Assembly: GCA_963575745.1 (NCBI GenBank)
Contig: CAUYUJ010016491.1
Span: forward strand, 90,001 to 137,500
DNA from: Prorocentrum cordatum
Taxonomy: Eukaryota; Sar; Dinophyceae; Prorocentrales; Prorocentraceae
Length of the DNA stretch: 47,500 nucleotides
Direction of reading: 5' to 3'
In this document: positions 27,509 to 37,364 of the stretch, piece after piece
Layout of the letters: each line of letters opens with the position of its first letter
How positions within the stretch are numbered: position 1 is the stretch's first letter
The notes under the pieces: generated by a model
Told to the model about the DNA's origin: nothing
Database searches by the model: none
The model's input: only the letters and a program-made list of their open reading frames with translations
Program-made: the position numbers and the translations under genes

Positions 27509-27640
27509 TAGGGCGACGAGATCTATACATATCCACTGCTCCTGGCCAGGCCCATCCTGGGCCGAGGGCGTATACACCGCTCCTGGGCCCAGGATTGGCC
27601 TGGCCAGGAGCAGTGGATATGCATAGATCTCGTCGCCCTA
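27509..27640. repeat. Large near-perfect palindrome, 55-bp arms
   Basis: Left arm 27509-27563 (TAGGGCGACGAGATCTATAC ... TCCTGGGCC) and right arm 27586-27640 are inverted copies with only about two mismatches, separated by a 22-bp loop. The loop repeats the word CGCTCCTGGGCC. No terminal duplication is visible (flanks GCAGATG / AGATGAG share AGATG). Transcribed, it would form a long hairpin RNA. Confidence 0.9.
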
Positions 27641-28230
27641 AGATGAGGAAGGCGCAGCACGATCCAGGAGCGGCAGGAGAGGAGCTGCTCCAGGGAGCGG
27701 GGGTGACGGAGGGAGGGGGGACACGGAAGGAGGCAGAAGGGAGGATTAGGCAAGGAGGCGGAGGATGAGAAATACGAGTAGCAGGAGGATGAGGAGGCGG
27801 AGAAGGAGGCAGAAAGGAGGACAGCGAGAGGCATGAGAGAGGAGGAGGGTGAGAAGGAGGAGCACGAGAAGAAGTTACGAGGAGAGAGGAGGAAGTAGGA
27901 GGAGGAGGAGGGATGGAAGCAAGGAGAAGGAGGATACTGAGGAGAGATGTGGGGAATTTGAGGGTGAGGAAGAGGTCATACCCATCCCCAAGGACGAACA
28001 GACAGTGAGTGCGAGAGACACACATATCTCATGCATGGCGCCCTCTTTCCAGGGGGGGAGTGATGCAGGTAGGGAGAGAGGGAGGGGGGGGGGGGGGAGA
28101 AAGCTGAGGGGTAGAGGGGAAGAGAAAGGAGCAGCAAATGTGATGAAGCAGGGCGAAACCCAGGAAGAGGGGGCGGGCGAGGATCCGAAGCAGAGCAGAA
28201 GGAGAGAAACTAGGTAGAGAAGCACCAGGG
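27641..28230. repeat. Purine-rich GGA/GAG tract
   Basis: Interrupted GGAGGA, AGGAGG and AGAAGG sequence for nearly 600 bp with a G-run at 28087-28098. Frames are Arg/Glu/Gly-rich and not genes. Confidence 0.7.
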
Positions 28231-28849
28231 CGTGGAGGACGTGGGAGCTCGGCGAGAGGGGGGAGGCCTTCGCAAACAGGGTGTCTCATTTCGCTGTGTG
28301 GGGCAAGCGGGGACGCTGGATACCGCCCTGCAACAGGGAGATGCCTGTTCGGCAGACTCCACTTCATCCTGATCATCATCTCTCCTCCTCATCTTCTCAT
28401 ACTCCTACTCCCACTTCTTAGGCGGGGCGAACAGGGCCATCCAGAAGGTGGGCCGTCGAAAGGGTGCATGGAACGGCTTTCGGGGAGGCGTTCCAAGATT
28501 TCTGGAACGCCTTTCCGCCCAGCGTTCGGAGCAGTTCGGTCGCCTCGGCCCACGGCCCGCTACCGCGTCGACATGGAGACACCTCGAAGCGGGATCAGGC
28601 CGCACGAGTGAAGCCAAATTGTCTGCGAGGGGCAGCCTTGGAATTGCTGTTCTGCCACCCTCTCTCCTTCTCGTCCTAGGTGTGCCCGTCGACCGCCGCG
28701 CCCTTTCTGTGGCGCCGAAGTGGCCACTTCGCCTGGTCTGCCCCGTGCACGCTCCCGTGCTGGCCCTCCCCCTGCCTCCGCCCACCGCGCAGCCCCTTGC
28801 CCCCTCCGCCGCCACCTCCCCTTTTCTCCCTTCACTCCCCTTTTCGCCC

Positions 28850-28888
<39 letters not shown>

Positions 28889-29205
28889 CCGCGTCCCACA
28901 CCAGTGTCGTTCAGCGCCTCACTGATGCTAGCCCGCTACTTACATCTGCCAACCGCGCCCATTTTCTCTCGCACTCTGCCTCCCTCATCCCTCCCCCCCC
29001 CCTCCCCCTCCCTTCCCCCAGCTCCCCTGTCCTATTTCGCCTTCCCCCGTCCCCTTCCCCTTCCCTCCCTCCATTTGCCCCTTTCTTCCAACCTCGTGCT
29101 CTCCCGCTCCCACCCCTCCCCATTCCCTCCGCCGCCAGCCCTTCCCGAACGCTGTTCCGGGAAGGCGCGCAGCCCTTCCCGAACGCTGTTCCGCGGAGGC
29201 CGAAT
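28231..29205. other. Intergenic; CGT run and pyrimidine tract
   Basis: 28853-28886 is (CGT)n. 28980-29140 is CCCT-rich. GAACGG/GGAACGCCTTTCCG and CCCTTCCCGAACGCTGTTCC (twice, 29141 and 29172) form inverted GGAACG..CGTTCC words. Long Pro/Ser/Arg frames on both strands are composition artefacts. Confidence 0.5.
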
Positions 29206-29515
29206 GCAGGCCCCAAGTGGGCCATCCGTCCGGCTGATGCTCCGAGGCCCCAAGTGGGCCATCCACCCGGCTCCTGGAGGCCGCCCCCCCCGAGGCCCCA
29301 AGTGGGCCATCCATCCGGCTCATGCACGCCCCCGACCCTCGCACGCCCTGCGCGCAACCCCCTCGCCGCCCCCAGGCCCCAAGTGGGCCATCCACCCGGC
29401 TCATGGAACATCACACCGGGGCACCCAGTACCCCTGCACTGGTCCAGGGCCCCAAGTGGGCCATCCGTCCGGCTGATGCTCCGAGGCCCCAAGTGGGCCA
29501 TCCACCCGGCTCATG
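29206..29515 (+). repeat. Interspersed repeat of a 30-bp motif, six copies
   Basis: GGCCCCAAGTGGGCCATCC, followed by (A/G)(C/T)CCGGCT(C/G)ATG or CTCCTGG, occurs at about 29208, 29250, 29295, 29375, 29448 and 29484. Spacing is uneven (36-80 bp). Each copy holds the interrupted palindrome GGCCC-n5-GGGCC. Confidence 0.8.
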
Positions 29516-30519
29516 GAACCCCTTCCCAGAGCTCCCTCGGAAAGGCGTTCCGCGCCTCGGGGGAAGGGTACTCGCGCGCCTGGCCGCCTTGGCTCCCGCG
29601 ACCCAGGGCGCCCTTGCACCGATCCCAAACCACCCCGCCTCTCCCTCCCCTTCTCCTGCTCCCATGCCTCCCTCCATCCCTCCCTCCCGCCAGCATTCCT
29701 GCCCTCTCGCCCCGCACCTCGTCGTCCCTTTTCTCCCTTTTCGCCCCGCGTCGTCGTCGTCCTCCTCCTCCTCCTCCTCCTCCTCCTCACATGTCCTCAT
29801 CCTTCCGCCCCCCCTCCTTCCTCCTCCATCATCCTCCGCAATCCTGCTCCCGCCCTCCTCCCTCATCGTCCTCCATGCTCATCCTTATGAACCTCCTTTT
29901 CCTCCTCCTCCCTCATTCATCCCATTATCACCTCTCCCTCCTCCTCCTTCTCCTCCTTCTCCTCCTCCTCCCCTCCTCCTCCCCCTTTTTTTGACAACCC
30001 AACGTCGAGGCGAGTGCACCGCGTCTAGAAGGGCAGCAGTACAGGTGTGGAGGACACTGAGAAAACATGAAGGGAGAAGAGATCGAAAGCCAGTGGGACC
30101 ATTAAATACGCAAGAGAAGTGGAGACAGTCGAGAGGGCCCAGGGCTGTCTAGCTGGCAGGAGCTGATTCCAGCAAAGATGGTTGAGGGACGAGGTGAAAG
30201 TGGACGGCCGAGCCATCCGCAATCCCAGCTGTGATTTCTCGCACCACCGCGCTTCCATCCACCCGATGAACGGCCCACTTGTTCATCCACCCCCTGGATG
30301 GCCCAGTTCGCCCCCTCCAAACTTCGCCTCGTCCGCATCCCGCTCCTCTTTCTTTACGTCGTCCTCCTCGCACGTTCGTCTCATCTTTCCTAATCCTCCG
30401 AATATAGTCCATCAATTCCCAACGCGCTGTGCAATCCCACCTCCACTCGCATGCCGGCTACTCTACATCATATTCTGGACAAAAATTGCATGCGGCAATG
30501 CCTCCCATATGTATCTGGG
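29516..30519. other. Pyrimidine-rich tract then intergenic sequence
   Basis: 29600-29995 is CCT/TCC-rich, with (TCC)n at 29757-29790. 30000-30519 is mixed composition with no recognised gene or element. Confidence 0.55.
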
Positions 30520-30645
30520 GAAACCAAGAGTCACCGATACCGCTACTCCCCGGACCTCTCCAGGGGTGCGTTCCGACCAGAATTTCGAGGCGAATTCAGC
30601 GGTGGCGCCGAGGGAGTCCCAGGAGAACCAAGAAAGGGAAGACGA
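30520..30645 (+). repeat. Dispersed repeat M, copy 3
   Basis: CACCGATACCGCTACTCCCC, GGACCTCTCCAGGGGTGCGT, TCCGACCAGAATTTCGAGGC and GAATTCAGCGGTGGCG. Clearest copy of the family; no terminal repeats. Confidence 0.75.
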
Positions 30646-31362
30646 GGGAAGGGTACCTGTATGGGTACATTTTCCTCCTCTGACTTTCAAGTGTGCGGAC
30701 GAGGTTGGGGACCAATGGACGTATCAAGAGAACGAAAGACGAGGCCACGGCATCTTGGCGGCTGGCCAAAAGGGTGCACCGAACGCCCTCTGTCTATCGT
30801 CTAGGAAATCGTGCTCGGCGGCCAGGACAAGGTCGTGGCCGGACATCTCCATGCAGAACGGCCGACCCGCAAATCCACCCGGACGTTCTCCGAGCCCGCA
30901 TACCTGACACGAAAGCAAAATCGAGACACAACCGGACCGATTTAGACCGAAAAACTCTTAGAATCTGAAGGTCTGGGGGATGGATTCAAATTGGGCGCAA
31001 AATCCGTTACAGAACGTTCTGGAAAGATCTGAGAGCATTATGGAACGCTCTGGGACGGATGTATCTCGATCGTAGTCCCTTCCGAATACCTGAGGGGGGG
31101 CCAGCGAACGGGCAGGTGACGGGGATGAAAGCCGGATACGGGGAGCCAAACAGAACGCGGCGCAAAAATGCGATGTCCAGTGGGAACATAACCCAATCAA
31201 GAAAAATCCCCGAGACAGCCTGGACAGCCCATGCGGATCAATGCCGATAAAACGACCTGACACGGACAACCCCTGGGACAACCCGGCGGGGATCCGGACA
31301 AAGCCTCCAGACGACCCTCCCCGGACGAGCCCCCGCGGGATTCTTTGTTCTCGGGGGCGGCC
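30646..31362. other. Intergenic, no gene
   Basis: Mixed composition, no element recognised. Frames of 90-110 codons overlap on both strands. Confidence 0.5.
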
Positions 31363-31519
31363 AAGAGGGGGGTGTCTAGGAGGGGGGGGTGGAGGTCATG
31401 GCCGGCGGCACGTGCGCGGCCCGGGGGGGGGGGGGGGGCCCAGGGACGCACTGAAGCAAGAAGAGGCGCCACGAAATCTGGGGAGATATCATGGCCCCCG
31501 CCATGATATCCACCCCTCG
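31363..31519. mobile_element. TIR element G, copy 2, abutting element H
   Basis: AAGAGGGGGG at the left; the interior contains GGTCATGGCCGGCGGCACGT and the perfect hairpin GATATCATGGC-CCCC-GCCATGATATC (31485-31510). The usual right end is replaced after CCACCCCTC by element H at 31522, so the two elements abut or one inserted at the other's end. Confidence 0.75.
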
Positions 31520-31521
31520 GC

Positions 31522-31683
31522 GGTGGACAAACCTCCCTTGAGTAGACCTCCCCTTAGTGAAAACGGCCTGGGACCGAAACCGACGGACCTGGAACCCGCA
31601 AAAAGGACGGCCGCGACGCCCTCTCGCGAACCGAAAACGGCCCATTCCTGAATCGACGTGTCAGGGTAGGAGGTCTGTCCACC
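31522..31683. mobile_element. TIR element H, copy 2
   Basis: GGTGGACAAACCTCC on the left, GGAGGTCTGTCCACC on the right; 14 of 15 complementary. The interior matches 17904-18064 closely (GAAAACGGCCTGGGACCGAA; AATCGACGTGTCAGGGTAGG). Confidence 0.9.
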
Positions 31684-31854
31684 CCCGAACCCCCCCCCCT
31701 AGTCCTCCCCCCCCCTCTCTTCCGCCCCCGATGTTCGTGAGCTGCAGTGGCGCCCGAGTGCGGGTGGGTGCTTCCTCCCGCTGCCTGTTGCGCCTCGCGA
31801 CCTGCCGACGGGGTGCGGCGGGCAGGCCCGCTGCGCCCACCGATGCGTCCACGG
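31684..31854. other. Intergenic, no gene
   Basis: Short GC-rich interval between element H and the TCC tract; nothing recognised. Confidence 0.4.
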
Positions 31855-32123
31855 TCCTGCTCCTCCTCCTCCTCCTCCTCCTCCTCCTCCTCCTCCTCCT
31901 CCTCCTCCTCCTCCTCCTCCTCCTCCTCCTCCTCCTCCTCCTCCTCCTCCTCCTCCTCCTCCTCCTCCTCCCTCCTCCTCCTCCTCCTTCCCCTCCTCCT
32001 TCCTCCTTCCTCCTCCTCCTCCTCCTCCTCCTCCTCCTCCTCCTCCTCCTCCCCTCCTCCTCCTCCTTCCCCTCCTCCTTCTCCTCCTCCTCCTCCTCCT
32101 CCTCCTCCTCCTCCTCCTCCGGC
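31855..32123 (+). repeat. (TCC)n microsatellite, about 270 bp
   Basis: CTCCTC run, near-pure at 31860-31970, then interspersed with CTTCC. The Leu, Ser and Glu homopolymer frames are artefacts. Confidence 0.97.
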
Positions 32124-32376
32124 TGCAATGCCTTCGGGGTGGCGGTGTCCGGCCGGGCCCCGATGGCCCGCAACCTCACTGATGCGGCAAGCGGATGGTT
32201 GACGCCGGCCGAGGCATGGACGAGGCAGGAGCAGAGTGGCGCGAGAGGATACGCGAGGCCAGGACGCGCCCATGACCAGCACCCTGGGGTCGAGCCGCGG
32301 GGGCCCCGGCGGGGGGGGGGATCTGGACCACGCGCGCCTCGGAGACGGCCCCTGCTCTGGTCCTGCCATGGAGCTC

Positions 32377-32504
32377 GCCATCGCTCGGACGTCCATTTTT
32401 GTTGTGTGTTTGTCCGTTTCGTGCGTGATTTTTTCGCCAAGTGGTCAAGGATACTCCTCGATGGTCCTCGCCGAGGAAAAAACGCACACGTCCGAGCGAT
32501 GCCA
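32377..32504. mobile_element. TIR element E, copy 3
   Basis: GCCATCGCTCGGACGTCCAT at the left, CACACGTCCGAGCGATGCCA at the right; TIR about 17 bp. Interior matches the copies at 20609 and 23905. Confidence 0.85.
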
Positions 32505-33303
32505 GGGGAGTCGCGCGACCTATCGTCTGTCCGCTCGTGGAGGGCCTCTGGGAGTCGCGCGGGTCGCGGGGCGCCTGCGCATGTCGTTCAAGCCCGCCCC
32601 TTGCACCAGGGCGCGATAGAAGTCGTGGCGCCTCGCTGAAGTGAGGAGGGGGAGAGCCAACAATAATCACGAGCGCTTCCGCACCCGCGCACACAGACGC
32701 ACACACGATCAAGCACAGCTGCACGCATGCCTACGTATTGTTGATGATGGATCAACCTGCACGCGCTGTCCATACGAGGTGCAATAGCGTGTATACATGC
32801 ATATCATCAGCATGTGCGCACGTGCGTCTGCACGCACACACACACACCTGCTAGCACGACTACGACACTGGAGAACTTACTGGTGTGCACACCCTTGACC
32901 ATGTCGAAAGACGCGGAAGGGTTGTTAAGGTTCGCTTATGCTGCTTCTTCTGGCTGCGGGGTGATGCCTACCGGCACTCATGCCAATCAGCTGACGCAAC
33001 CTGCTGCTCGCGAGCGGGTCCAGAAACGAGGGGCAAGGAGCGAGGAGTCGGAAACGAGAGGGGGTGGCGAACAGTCGAGAGGGGGTGGGGAACAGCGAGG
33101 AACGATCGACGAGGAGAGACGGCAGAGGAGACAGAGAGGCGAGGAGGGACGAGGGATAGCCGAGGAGGTGGGGAATGCAGACGCCGAGGAGAGCGAGGAC
33201 CGAGGAGGCGAAGGAGCGAGGAGACGCAGCCAGGAGGGAGACGCCAGGCAGGAGGACGGCATAGGACGGAGCGAGGAGAGGGGCTCGAAGATGCGCGCGC
33301 TTC
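32505..33303. other. Intergenic; CA-rich and purine-rich stretches
   Basis: 32690-32850 has (CACA)-type short runs. 33030-33280 is GAG/GGA-rich with GAGGAGAG words. No gene. Confidence 0.55.
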
Positions 33304-33547
33304 GTGGGCCCTGGCAACGACAGGGCCGTTTTTTTACCGGATTCGTTTTGCCGTTTTTTTGACGGCTCCGACGCCGTTTTTGTTGCCGGTTCCGTCGCTG
33401 TTTTGTGACCGGTTCCGGCTCCGGCTCCAATCCTGGAGCCGTTTTTGTTGCCGTTTCCGGTCGCCGTGTTTTTGTTACCGCTTCCATGTTCAAGGGACAT
33501 TTTTTTGGAAACGGTGAAAAAACGGCCCTGTCGTTTCCGGGGCCCAC
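33304..33547. mobile_element. TIR element K, copy 1 (complete)
   Basis: Left end GTGGGCCCTGGCAACGACAG then GGCCGTTTTTT; the complement of the right end reads GTGGGCCCCGGAAACGACAG then GGCCGTTTTTT. TIR about 31 bp with two mismatches. 244 bp. Truncated copy at 1875-2091. Non-coding. Confidence 0.9.
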
Positions 33548-33582
33548 AAAGTGCGGGATGGGCGAGGAGTGAGCCGCGAGTT

Positions 33583-34034
33583 GGACGCCCGAGTTATCTG
33601 GGGTAACTCGGGTCCAGGGTAACTCGGGCTTGGGTCCCCGAAAAACGAACCCGAGTTAGCCCTGACCCGAGTTACCCCTGATGATTCGGGGCTCTGGACG
33701 CCCGAGATATCCGGGGTAACTCTGGTCCGGGGTAACTCGGGTTTGGGTCCCCGAAACACGAACCCGAGTTAGCCCTGACCCGAGTTACCCCTCATGATTC
33801 GGGGCTCTGCACGCCCGAGTTATCCGGGGTAACTCGGGTCCGGGGTAACTCGGGTTTGGATCCCCGAAACACGAACCCGAGTTAGCCCTGACCCGAGTTA
33901 CCCCTGATGATTCGGGGCTCTGTACGCCCGAGTTATCCGGGGTAACTCGGGTCCAGGGTAACTCGGGTTTGGATTCCCGAAACACGAACCCGAGTTAGCC
34001 CTGACCCGAGCTACCCCTGATGATTCGGGGCTCT
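33583..34034 (+). repeat. 113-bp satellite, four tandem units
   Basis: Units begin G.ACGCCCGAG at 33583, 33696, 33809 and 33922 and end with GATTCGGGGCTCT; spacing is exactly 113 bp each time. Within a unit, GGGTAACTCGGGTC, GGGTAACTCGGGTTTG, ACCCGAGTTAGCCC and ACCCGAGTTACCCC occur in both orientations, so each unit is itself a foldback. Units differ by only a few substitutions. Confidence 0.97.
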
Positions 34035-34191
34035 GAGCGAGGGTCGGAGCAGAATGCGGGGAGCAAGAGGAGCAAGAGGAGCGGGGAGGAGAACGGAACG
34101 AGGCGCGAGGCCCGAGGCGCGAGGCCCTCTCGCGGGGCCCCCCTGGGGCGACCGCGGCCCAACTTCTGGCACCGTGGGGCCCGAGCGTGAC
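34035..34191. other. Intergenic, no gene
   Basis: AGGAGCAAGAGGAGC then GAGGC-rich sequence. Nothing recognised. Confidence 0.4.
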
Positions 34192-34386
34192 GTCGGGCCT
34201 GCCCCCCCAACAGGGGGATCCTCGACGAACAAAAAATAAAAAAATACCCCAAACATGCCCCACGAGGGTCAAAAAACAGGGCCAAAACCAGTCCCCAGAC
34301 TGTGTTTGGACTATCTTTGGGACTATTTTTGAAGTATCTTCTCTTATCTTTTGTCGAAAGTCCCCCTGCAGGGGGAGAGGCCCGAC
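34192..34386. mobile_element. TIR element A, copy 3
   Basis: GTCGGGCCTGCCCCCCCAAC then AGGGGGATCCTCGACGAA at the left; TTTGTCGAAAGTCCCCCTGC then AGGGGGAGAGGCCCGAC at the right. TIR about 40 bp with mismatches. Middle carries CAGTCCCCAGACTG. 195 bp, non-coding. Confidence 0.85.
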
Positions 34387-34510
34387 GTTACCCGAGTGTC
34401 GTGAGCTCACCCAGGTCCCTCTCGTGCGCGGGCGCGTCGGGTCGCCTGGGGCGGGGCGTCCTCGGAGCCCGGGGCCCAGGCGCCATGGTACATCGGGAGC
34501 GGCCAAGATC

Positions 34511-34712
34511 GGGGAGACGTAAGACCCGGGTACGGGGGACTCGGAAATCCCCGACGAGGTCGTCAAAAAAATGACGAGGCCGAGCCTGCATTTTGACGAG
34601 GCCTCCCGCTGCAGACATCCCACGAAACTCCTCCTCGTCAAAATCCGAGTCGCGGTCGTCAAAAAACGATGGCGAACCCGAGTCCCGGCAAACCCGGGTC
34701 TTACGCTCCCCC
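34511..34712. mobile_element. TIR element D, copy 2
   Basis: GGGGAGACGTAAGACCCGGG at the left; CCCGGGTCTTACGCTCCCC at the right. GATC lies immediately outside each end (34507-34510 and 34713-34716). GTCGTCAAAAAA / TTTTTTGACGAC-type complementary words lie inside. Non-coding. Confidence 0.85.
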
Positions 34713-34717
34713 GATCC

Positions 34718-34872
34718 AAGAGGGGGGGGTGCAAATCATGACCGGCGGCATGTGCGCGGCCCAGCAGGGGGGCCAGGGACGTAATGAAATAAGGAGAGGC
34801 GCCATGAAACCTGGGGAAATATCATGGCCCCCGCCATGATATCCACCCCCCCCTGGTCATCACCCCCCTCTT
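34718..34872. mobile_element. TIR element G, copy 3
   Basis: AAGAGGGGGGGGTGCAAATC at the left; CATCACCCCCCTCTT at the right. Contains the hairpin GATATCATGGC... type (ATATCATGGCCCCCGCCATG). Starts only five bases after element D. Confidence 0.8.
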
Positions 34873-35415
34873 TTCCGCCCCCGACCATGGTACACGGCGC
34901 TCGTGCCTGGCCCGCGCACCGCCCGGGATTGCAGCGCCGACGGCCTTTGGGCTCCAGAATCGCATCCCGCAACTCGCGAAACAGCTGTCGACACTGAGCT
35001 CCAGCCTCTCAACCACCGTCTCGCTCTGAGCAGCGGCCGGACCCGCCTTCACTTCACGCCCCTCTTCCATGTGCTGACCTCAGCGCTCCAGCCAATCACG
35101 GGGAATCCATGCGATGGTATTCCAACCCGCTTCCTGCGCGATGGAACGCCACTGCCAAAATCGAATTACGCATGTCTACGTTGTCACAGTGGTCGCCCAA
35201 CCTATTCCTACACGCGCAGGGTTTCGCAAGACACGCTAAAACGCAAAACAAACAAAATGCCAGAATGGCCTGGGAATCCTACCGAGTTGCGAAACAACCT
35301 CACGTACGCGGCGATGCCCAAGCTGTACTTAATTTCGGTCTTCTCCGCATTGTACCCCGCATGTCGCTGAACAACTAGAACGCATGCCGCCACTGGCCGC
35401 ATCCCTCAAACGTGC
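34873..35415. other. Intergenic; possible trace of a coding remnant on the minus strand
   Basis: On the minus strand a fragment GYNAEKTEIKYSLGIAAYVRLF (about 35360-35295) and another, WRSIAQEAGWNTIAWIPRDW (about 35145-35090, different frame), look more protein-like than their surroundings. Stops separate them and no family could be named. A decayed retroelement is one possibility. Confidence 0.3.
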
Positions 35416-36494
35416 AGCTCGCGGCGGCACGCCAGCGATGAAGGGGCCCCGGAGCGCACGAAGGAACATACACAGACCCCGGGATCCCAGCATTCCCGAT
35501 ACAGCAGGACCCAGGTCAGAAGAACATCCCTCAAGAACACGAGACCCTCCCCCGGCCAAGACGCGCAAAACATCCGAGGTGCCCTCCCCAGGGTGCACAA
35601 GAACATCAAACAAACAGGAAGAACATGAGGGTACCCTCCCAGAACCGACCTCGATCTTATACCTCAATCTGACTGTAATTGTCCATGTTTTCTGGGGTTC
35701 CGTCTTCTCCTTCACCTCCCATTTTGTCCCATACGTCACTGGGGATCCACGATCATCTGTGTCTGTGTCCTTCTTCATTGTCCTGGGGTACGGCAAGTCG
35801 ATATCCTGCCGACTTCGGCGTTGGCTTCTGACACCGCGGGGATCGTTCAACCTAACAATCGACCGTTTCCGAAACCTCAGACTGGTCAACATCGACCTAC
35901 TCCAGGTCGCCGCCGGGGTCCACCGTGGAACGCCGGCGGCGGGGCCGCCGCCGGTCGACAAAACGCGAACCTAGCAGCGCACGATGCCGAACAGCACATG
36001 CTATCCAACCTTGAACTGATCGCGGCGTTGATCGTTCAGACTCTAATCGAGGAGACGTAAGACTCGGGTACGGGGGCCTCGGGTTGGCCCGACGGGGCCA
36101 CCACGCAAGTGACGAGACCCAATCTGAAATTTGACGCGAACTCCGGCTGCAGACATCCCACCCAAACCGGACCGTCAAAATCCACCCGAATTCTGGCTTG
36201 CCCGAGTCGTACGCTTCCCCCATCTAATTCGATCGATCGGGTCCAGCGGCGTTACCACCGCGTCCCTCGGCTCTTCCGCGTCGCAGAATTCAGCCTGGAA
36301 CGCCTTCGCCGGCGTCGCCAGCGCGCCCTCGCCGCGCGAACCTACAGCTAGTCGTCCGATCGACGGGGGTGGGGTGCCGCGCGCCGCGCAGGGGCGAGCG
36401 ATGGGTGGCAGTAGCTCGGTGCGGCGCCCGGGGCTCGGCGATCCTGGGGGCACGGGGCCCTCGCAGGGCCGCCGAGAGCGCGAGCTCCGCGAGC
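35416..36494. repeat. 1,079-bp repeat P, copy 1
   Basis: Base-for-base partner of 41743-42821 at constant offset 6,327 with no indels. About five substitutions were seen (near 35442, 35481, 35763 and two at 35866-35867). Both copies start with GCTCGCGG and end with CCGCGAGC, an 8-bp inverted repeat at the edges of homology. Contains element D (36051-36219) and an L-related stretch (35650-35780). No gene recognised; a 196-codon plus-strand frame is conserved only because the DNA is. Confidence 0.95.
36051..36219. mobile_element. TIR element D, copy 3 (inside repeat P)
   Basis: GGAGACGTAAGACTCGGGTA at the left; CCCGAGTCGTACGCTTCCCC at the right. 169 bp, shorter than copies 1 and 2. Carried along in both copies of repeat P. 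Confidence 0.8.
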
Positions 36495-37364
36495 GGCGCG
36501 AGCTCCTCGTAGAGGCATGCTGGGAGCCCTACCCGCCAGGATGATTCTCCACGACCTCTGTTGCACCCTTCTCGGGGCTCTCTTGGCACCTTCTTGGGTG
36601 TCTTTTGGGGTGCGCTAGGGCTGGGCCACCTTGGGTTGCTGGAAGCTCGACAAAGCCAGAGCACCAAAAGCATTGAGCAACTGGAAGTCAGATCGATGAC
36701 ATGTAGCTTGTCAGGCCATCTTGGCGGTGATGATAGGTCTCTTTCAGGGTGTCGTGAGTCGCCAAGCGAGGGCTAACCACTAGTCGGCACGCCAAGCACG
36801 TGCTAACCAGAAAACGATTCACTGAGAACACCTCAAACAGGTGATCCGCCCTAAGGACGCCAACATGAAAGTTACGCCGACGCAGCAATACAACGCACGC
36901 GCCAGGAAAGCACCAACCAACGTGGATTCGAAGGTGACATGCCAGGACAGCCGGTCGCCCAGACCATGCCAGCCCTGCACTGACACACACACACACACAC
37001 ATGCAACGAACACTGCAACGCACTGAGAAGGCAACATGGACAATGGAAGTGGTCGCCTTTGCGAAGAGCTGCGAACGGAGGTGAAACGACAGGAACCCGC
37101 GGCCGCCCAGACCATGTCAGCTCTGCACAAATCACCTCACGGAACTGCAAGGCTCTGATGAGAAGGCAAAGTGGACACTAGAAAGAATTGCGTTCCAAAC
37201 ACGTGCCAGCCAGACAGCACTGCACAGAGAGCACATCGATGGACATAACCGCCTAAGCGCCTGCAGTGCTGCACTCTGCACTCAGATGACAAAGCACCAA
37301 TACCACGAGTTGACAACCATCACCGCGGATGAAAGCATCATGCGAACGCGCGCATCTAGTAGCA
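36495..37364. other. Intergenic 3' flank of the 978-codon gene, with a loose tandem repeat
   Basis: CGCCCAGACCATGCCAGCCC and CGCCCAGACCATGTCAGCTC (36957, 37107) head similar blocks about 150 bp apart, and GTGCCAGCCAGACAGCACTG (37202) heads a third, more diverged one. GAAGGCAACATGGACA / GAAGGCAAAGTGGACA follow each. A (CA)n run is at 36982-37000. No gene. Confidence 0.55.

Noticed and set aside
28448-29994. Overlapping 342- and 424-codon plus-strand frames
   Set aside because: Pro/Ser/Arg-rich readings of pyrimidine-rich DNA and of the 30-bp repeat motif; the frames share no known domain.
35384-35974. 196-codon frame conserved in both copies of repeat P
   Set aside because: Conservation reflects a recent DNA duplication (about 99.5% overall). 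The frame spans D- and L-related non-coding pieces, so it carries no evidence of coding.
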